Positions 58,101 through 64,000 of a DNA stretch of 64,000 nucleotides are shown here, piece after piece. Every line of letters begins with the position of its first letter. Position 1 is the stretch's first letter. Made by a program: the position numbers and the translations under genes. The DNA lies in assembly GCA_920105625.2 (NCBI GenBank), contig CAKKTE020000510.1, positions 186,001 to 250,000 on the forward strand, in the 5' to 3' direction. This stretch comes from Clusia tigrina. Taxonomy: Eukaryota > Arthropoda > Insecta > Diptera > Clusiidae. Under the pieces are notes generated by a model that made no database searches, was not told the DNA's origin, and worked only from the letters and a program-made list of their open reading frames with translations.

Positions 58101-61100
58101 CAAAATTTCAAGGTTTTATGACGCTCCAGTTAAAAGTTACAAGCATTTGTATGTTGCAAACTTTGATAGGTGTAGGACGTACCGTATAGAAGTTAGGGCC
58201 ATTTGAAGTTTTATCCGTGTTTGATTTGGGACTCAAGGGTAGCATAGCTTTGAGCGATAGCTTAAATTGACAAGAGGCTCGAGTACTTTATTGTTACAAA
58301 GTTTCAAGGTTTTATGACGCTCCAGTTAAAAGTTACAAGCATTTGTATGTTGCAAACTTTGATAGGTGTAGGACGTACCGTATAGAAGTTAGGGCCATTT
58401 GAAGTTTTATCCGTGTTTGATTTGGGACTCAAGGGTAGCATAGCTTTGAGCGATAGCTTAAATTGACAAGAGGCTCGAGTACTTTATTGTTACAAAATTT
58501 CAAGGTTTTATGACGCTCCAGTTAAAAGTTACAAGCATTTGTATGTTGCAAACTTTGATAGGTGTAGGACGTACCGTATAGAAGTTAGGGCCATTTGAAG
58601 TTTTATCCGTGTTTGATTTGGGACTCAAGGGTAGCATAGCTTTGAGCGATAGCTTAAATTGACAAGAGGCTCGAGTACTTTATTGTTACAAAATTTCAAG
58701 GTTTTATGACGCTCCAGTTAAAAGTTACAAGCATTTGTATGTTGCAAACTTTGATAGGTGTAGGACGTACCGTATAGAAGTTAGGGCCATTTGAAGTTTT
58801 ATCCGTGTTTGATTTGGGACTCACGGGTAGCATAGCTTTGAGCGATAGCTTAAATTGACAAGAGGCTCGAGTACTTTATTGTTACAAAGTTTCAAGGTTT
58901 TATGACGCTCCAGTAAAAAGTTACAAGCATTTGTATGTTGCAAACTTTGATAGGTGTAGGACGTACCGTATAGAAGTTAGGGCCATTTGAAGTTTTATCC
59001 GTGTTTGATTTGGGACTCAAGGGTAGCATAGCTTTGAGCGATAGCTTAAATTGACAAGAGGCTCGAGTACTTTATTGTTACAAAATTTCAAGGTTTTATG
59101 ACGCTCCAGTTAAAAGTTACAAGCATTTGTATGTTGCAAACTTTGATAGGTGTAGGACGTACCGTATAGAAGTTAGGGCCATTTGAAGTTTTATCCGTGT
59201 TTGATTTGGGACTCAAGGGTAGCATAGCTTTGAGCGATAGCTTAAATTGACAAGAGGCTCGAGTACTTTATTGTTACAAAATTTCAAGGTTTTATGACGC
59301 TCCAGTTAAAAGTTACAAGCATTTGTATGTTGCAAACTTTGATAGGTGTAGGACGTACCGTATAGAAGTTAGGGCCATTTGAAGTTTTATCCGTGTTTGA
59401 TTTGGGACTCAAGGGTAGCATAGCTTTGAGCGATAGCTTAAATTGACAAGAGGCTCGAGTACTTTATTGTTACAAAATTTCAAGGTTTTATGACGCTCCA
59501 GTTAAAAGTTACAAGCATTTGTATGTTGCAAACTTTGATAGGTGTAGGAAATACCGTATAGAAGTTAGGGCCAATTGAAGTTTTATCAGTGTTTGATTTG
59601 GGACTCAAGGGTAGCGTAGCTTTGATCGATACCTTAAATTGACAAGAGGCTCGAGTACTTTATTGTTACAAAATTTCAAGGTTTTATGACGCTCCAGTTA
59701 AAAGTTACAAGCATTTGTATGTTGCAAACTTTGATAGGTGTAGGACGTACCGTACAGAAGTTAGGGCCATTTGAAGTTTTATCCGTGTTTGATTTGGGAC
59801 TCAAGGGTAGCATAGCTTTGAGCGATAGCTTAAATTGACAAGAGGCTCGAGTACTTTATTGTTACAAAATTTCAAGGTTTTATGACGCTCCAGTTAAAAG
59901 TTACAAGCATTTGTATGTTGCAAACTTTGATAGGTGTAGAACGTACCGTATAGAAGTTAGGGCCATTTGAAGTTTTATCCGTGTTTGATTTGGGACTCAA
60001 GGGTAGCATAGCTTTGAGCGATAGCTTAAATTGACAAGAGGCTCGAGTACTTTATTGTTACAAAATTTCAAGGTTTTATGACGCTCCAGTTAAAAGCTAC
60101 AAGCATTTGTATGTTGCAAACTTTGATAGGTGTAGGACGTACCGTATAGAAGTTAGGGCCATTTGAAGTTTTATCCGTGTTTGATTTGGGACTCAAGGGT
60201 AGCATAGCTTTGAGCGATAGCTTAAATTGACAAGAGGCTCGAGTACTTTATTGTTACAAAATTTCAAGGTTTTATGACGCTCCAGTTAAAAGTTACAAGC
60301 ATTTGTATGTTGCAAACTTTGATGGGTGTAGGACGTACCGTATAGAAGTTAGGGCCATTTGAAGTTTTATCCGTGTTTGATTTGGGACTCAAGGGTAGCA
60401 TAGCTTTTAGCGATAGCTTAAATTGACAAGAGGCTCGAGTACTTTATTGTTACAAAGTTTCAAGGTTTTATGACGCTCCAGTAAAAAGTTACAAGCATTT
60501 GTATGTTGCAAACTTTGATAGGTGTAGGACGTACCGTATAGAAGTTAGGGCCATTTGAAGTTTTATCCGTGTTTGATTTGGGACTCAAGGGTAGCATAGC
60601 TTTGAGCGATAGCTTAAATTGACAAGAGGCTCGAGTACTTTATTGTTACAAAATTTCAAGGTTTTATGACGCTCCAGTTAAAAGTTACAAGCATTTGTAT
60701 GTTGCAAACTTTGATAGGTGTAGGACGTACCGTATAGAAGTTAGGGCCATTTGAAGTTTTATCCGTGTTTGATTTGGGACTCAAGGGTAGCATAGCTTTG
60801 AGCGATAGCTTAAATTGACAAGAGGCTCGAGTACTTTATTGTTACAAAATTTCAAGGTTTTATGACGCTCCAGTTAAAAGTTACAAGCATTTGTATGTTG
60901 CAATCTTTGATAGGTGTAGGATGTACCGTATAGAAGTTAGGGCCATTTGAAGTTTTATCCGTGTTTGATTTGGGACTCAAGGGTAGCATAGCTTTGAGCG
61001 ATAGCTTAAATTGACAAGAGGCTCGAGTACTTTATTGTTACAAAATTTCAAGGTTTTATGACGCTCCAGTTAAAAGTTACAAGCATTTGTATGTTGCAAA

Positions 61101-61417
61101 CTTTGATAGGTGTAGGACGTACCGTATAGAAGTTAGGGCCATTTGAAGTTTTATCCGTGTTTGATTTGGGACTCAAGGGTAGCATAGCTTTGAGCGATAG
61201 CTTAAATTGACAAGAGGCTCGAGTACTTTATTGTTACAAAATTTCAAGGTTTTATGACGCTCCAGTTAAAAGTTACAAGCATTTGTATGTTGCAAACTTT
61301 GATAGGTGTAGGACGTACCGTATAGAAGTTAGGGCCATTTGAAGTTTTATCCGTGTTTGATTTGGGACTCAAGGGTAGCATAGCTTTGAGCGATAGCTTA
61401 AATTGACAAGAGGCTCG
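55146..61417. repeat. Regular tract, 32 consecutive 196-bp monomers
   Basis: No indel over 6272 bp. It includes a 5-monomer duplication (980 bp: gtagagaag at 56030 and 57010, tatataag at about 56225 and 57205). A D-type monomer at 57694 combines gacgtaccg with B-type caattg and tcagtg. The second large-duplication copy begins near 59420. Confidence 0.88.
55930..57497. repeat. Local duplication at 980 bp (5 monomers)
   Basis: Monomers 55930, 56126 and 56322 match 56910, 57106 and 57302. Shared changes are gtagagaag, an altered tatccgtg (ttactcgtg and ttattcgtg), and tatataag, followed by a type-B monomer. Confidence 0.8.
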
Positions 61418-61603
61418 AGTACTTTAGTTTCAAGGTTTTATGACGCTCCAGTTAAAAGTTACAAGCATTTGTATGTTGCAAACTTTGATAGGTGTAGGAC
61501 GTACCGTATAGAAGTTAGGGCCATTTGAAGTTTTATCCGTGTTTGATTTGGGACTCAAAGGTAGCATAGCTTTGAGCGATAGCTTAAATTGACAAGAGGC
61601 TCG
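59458..61603. repeat. HOR-11 unit, 2146 bp, copy 2
   Basis: Same eleven-monomer order as 51629-53774, including the final 186-bp monomer. It lies 7829 bp from copy 1. A partial third unit follows it at 61604, just as a partial unit follows copy 1. Confidence 0.87.
61418..61603. repeat. 186-bp monomer (10-bp deletion), copy 2
   Basis: Identical agtactttagtttcaagg join to that at 53589, at offset 7829. Confidence 0.92.
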
Positions 61604-63955
61604 AGTACTTTATTGTTACAAAATTTCAAGGTTTTATGACGCTCCAGTTAAAAGTTACAAGCATTTGTATGTTGCAAACTTTGATAGGTGTAGGAAATAC
61701 CGTATAGAAGATAGGGCCAATTGAAGTTTTATCAGTGTTTGATTTGGGACTCAAGGGTAGCATAGCTTTGATCGATAGCTTAAATTGACAAGAGGCTCGA
61801 GTACTTTATTGTTACAAAATTTCAAGGTTTTATGACGCTCCAGTTAAAAGTTACAAGCATTTGTATGTTGCAAACTTTGATAGGTGTAGGACGTACCGTA
61901 CAGAAGTTAGGGCCATTTGAAGTTTTATCCGTGTTTGATTTGGGACTCAAGGGTAGCATAGCTTTGAGCGATAGCTTAAATTGACAAGAGGCTCGAGTAC
62001 TTTATTGTTACAAAATTTCAAGGTTTTATGACGCTCCAGTTAAAAGTTACAAGCATTTGTATGTTGCAAACTTTGATAGGTGTAGAACGTACCGTATAGA
62101 AGTTAGGGCCGTTTGAAGTTTTATCCGTGTTTGATTTGGGACTCAAGGGTAGCATAGCTTTGAGCGATAGCTTAAATTGACAAGAGGCTCGAGTACTTTA
62201 TTGTTACAAAATTTCAAGGTTTTATGACGCTCCAGTTAAAAGCTACAAGCATTTGTATGTTGCAAACTTTGATAGGTGTAGGACGTACCGTATAGAAGTT
62301 AGGGCCATTTGAAGTTTTATCCGTGTTTGATTTGGGACTCAAGGGTAGCATAGCTTTGAGCGATAGCTTAAATTAACAAGAGGCTCGAGTACTTTATTGT
62401 TACAAAATTTCAAGGTTTTATGACGCTCCAGTTAAAAGTTACAAGCATTTGTATGTTGCAAACTTTGATAGGTGTAGGACGTACCGTGTAGAAGTTAGGG
62501 CCATTTGAAGCTTTATGCGTGTTTGATTTGGGACTCAAGGGTAGCATAGCTTTGAGCGATAGCTTAAATTGACAAGAGGCTCGAGTACTTTATTGTTACA
62601 AAGTTTCAAGGTTTTATGACGCTCCAGTAAAAAGTTACAAGCATTTGTATGTTGCAAACTTTGATAGGTGTAGGACGTACCGTATAGAAGTTAGGGCCAT
62701 TTGAAGTTTTATCCGTGTTTGATTTGGGACTCAAGGGTAGCATAGCTTTGAGCGATAGCTTAAATTGACAAGAGGCTCGAGTACTTTATTGTTACAAAAT
62801 TTCAAGGTTTTATGACGCTCCAGTTAAAAGTTACAAGCATTTGTATGTTGCAAACTTTGATAGGTGTAGGACGTACCGTATAGAAGTTAGGGCCATTTGA
62901 AGTTTTATCCGTGTTTGATTTGGGACTCAAGGGTAGCATAGCTTTGAGCGATAGCTTAAATTGACAAGAGGCTCGAGTACTTTATTGTTACAAAATTTCA
63001 AGGTTTTATGACGCTCCAGTTAAAAGTTACAAGCATTTGTATGTTGCAAACTTTGATAGATGTAGGACGTACCGTATAGAAGTTAGGGCCATTTGAAGTT
63101 TTATCCGTGTTTGATTTGGGACTCAAGGGTAGCATAGCTTTGAGCGTTAGCTTAAATTGACAAGAGGCTCGAGTACTTTATTGTTACAAAATTTTAAGGT
63201 TTTATGACGCTCCAGTTCAAAGTTACAAGCATTTGTATGTTGCAAACTTTGATAGGTGTAGGAAATACCGAATAGAAGTTAGGGCCAATTGAAGTATTAT
63301 CAGTGTTTGATTTGGGACTCAAGGGTAGCATAGCTTTGAGCGATAGCTTAAATTGACAAGAGGCTCGAGTACTTTATTGTTACAAAATTTCAAGGTTTTA
63401 TGACGCTCCAGTTAAAAGTTACAACCATTTGTATGTTGCAAACTTTGATAGGTGTAGGAAATACCGTATAGAAGTTAGGGCCAATTGAAGTTTCATCAGT
63501 GTTTGATTTGGGACTCAAGGGTAGCATAGCTTTGAGCGATAGCTTAAATTGACAAGAGGCTCGAGTACTTTATTGTTACAAAATTTCAAGGTTTTATGAC
63601 GCTCCAGTTAAAAGTTACAAGCATTTGTATGTTGCAAACTTTGATAGGTGTAGGAAATACCGTATAGAAGTTAGGGCCAATTGAAGTTTTATCAGTGTTT
63701 GATTTGGGACTCAAGGGTAGCATAGCTTTGAGCGATAGCTTAAATTGACAAGAGGCTCGAGTACTTTATTGTTACAAAGTTTCAAGGTTTTATGACGCTC
63801 CAGTAAAAAGTTACAAGCATTTGTATGTTGCAAACTTTGATAGGTGTAGGACGTACCGTAGAGAAGTTAGGGCCATTTGAAGTTTTACTCGTGTTTGATT
63901 TGGGACTCAAGGGTAGCATAGCTTTGAGCGATAGCTCAAATTGACAAGAGGCTCG
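61604..63955. repeat. Regular tract, twelve 196-bp monomers
   Basis: Copy of 53775-56125 without the 1-bp deletion of that copy. It carries gaagatagggcc, gatcgatag, cgtacagaag, gtagaacg with gggccgtttg, aaagctac, taaattaaca, gctttatgcg, tgagcgttagc, attttaagg with gtattatcag, tttcatcag and agttttactc in order. Confidence 0.88.
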
Positions 63956-64000
63956 AGTACTTTATTGTTACAAAATTTCAAGGTTTTATGACGCTCCAGT
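63956..64000. repeat. Partial monomer at the right edge (45 bp)
   Basis: Monomer positions 1-45, cut by the window boundary. The array evidently continues. Confidence 0.95.

Larger units (their letters stand above)
1..64000. repeat. 196-bp tandem satellite array, whole window
   Basis: The phase motif agtactttat recurs every 196 bp from base 1 to base 63956, interrupted only by internal indels of single monomers. All copies are in the same orientation. Starts were traced at 1, 197, 393 and so on to 63956, giving 330 complete monomers and a 45-bp partial one. The summed length deficits of the variant monomers (725 bp net) account exactly for 63955 bp. No stretch of non-satellite DNA was found. 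A 196-bp unit is close to a nucleosome repeat length, as in many centromeric satellites; a centromeric role is inference only. I do not recognise the family. Confidence 0.98.
59420..64000. repeat. Right-end segmental duplication, copy 2 (open at right edge)
   Basis: Copy of 51590-56170, still matching at the last base of the window, so its right end is unseen. The offset equals 40 monomers less 10 and 1 bp. Private bases include gtagcgtag (about 59615), ggactcaaaggtag (about 61555) and tacaaccattt (63423). Confidence 0.88.

Noticed and set aside
1..64000. CRISPR-like regular repeats
   Set aside because: The repeat unit fills the full period. There are no unique spacers between short repeats and no cas genes.
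1..64000. Transposon, LTR, tRNA, rRNA or telomere-repeat insertions
   Set aside because: The monomer tiling accounts for every base. No foreign segment, target-site duplication, TTTAGGG/TTAGGG run or RNA-gene box was seen.

Overview
The whole 64-kb window is one uninterrupted satellite-DNA array. I found no supportable protein gene, RNA gene, transposon, CRISPR array or unique sequence. The repeat is a 196-bp monomer of about 38% GC, with every copy in the same orientation. Taking phase 1 as the 'agtactttat' at base 1, I traced every monomer boundary. The result is 330 complete monomers plus a 45-bp partial copy at the right edge; the lengths sum exactly once about 40 length-variant monomers are allowed for. 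A gap-free, single-family, head-to-tail array with nested higher-order repeats (HORs) points to eukaryotic heterochromatin (centromeric, pericentromeric or subtelomeric) from a long-read assembly. I do not recognise the family and cannot assign the species or kingdom.

Monomers fall into a few haplotypes with linked substitutions (positions are within the monomer). A is the majority form. B carries c93a, g94a, t117a and c131a. G carries a20g and t46a. C carries a101g, g112a and g120a. D is a B relative with t3c, a33t, t46a and c72t that usually follows a shortened monomer. Their order, together with private indels, defines the higher-order structure.

Layout: (1) 1-9.85 kb is rich in length variants. 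It holds a 7-monomer, 1295-bp HOR whose marker is a 138/195/178-bp monomer triplet, plus a 126-bp deletion monomer and a chimeric 189-bp junction monomer. (2) 9.85-18.1 kb is mostly regular 196-bp monomers; it starts with a copy of 3.96-5.88 kb and ends with a 9-monomer, 1756-bp repeat marked by an 8-bp deletion. (3) 18.1-24.3 kb is regular, with local duplications. (4) 24.9-33.66 kb and 34.88-41.33 kb are two copies of one large segment. The first copy contains an extra 2.3-kb, 12-monomer internal tandem duplication. (5) 41.3-47.5 kb is regular, with a deletion cluster near 43.3-43.6 kb and a 6-monomer HOR. (6) 47.5-64 kb carries an 11-monomer HOR family and a near-identical segmental duplication at an offset of 7829-7830 bp (51.6-56.2 kb and 59.4 kb to the window end), which continues past the right edge.

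There are no genes to work together. The biology visible here is repeat turnover: unequal exchange in units of whole monomers, microhomology-type deletions that then spread with their HOR, and exchange between monomer haplotypes. Short open frames of 61-69 codons arise only where a deletion or point change removes a recurrent stop, and I treat them as by-products.
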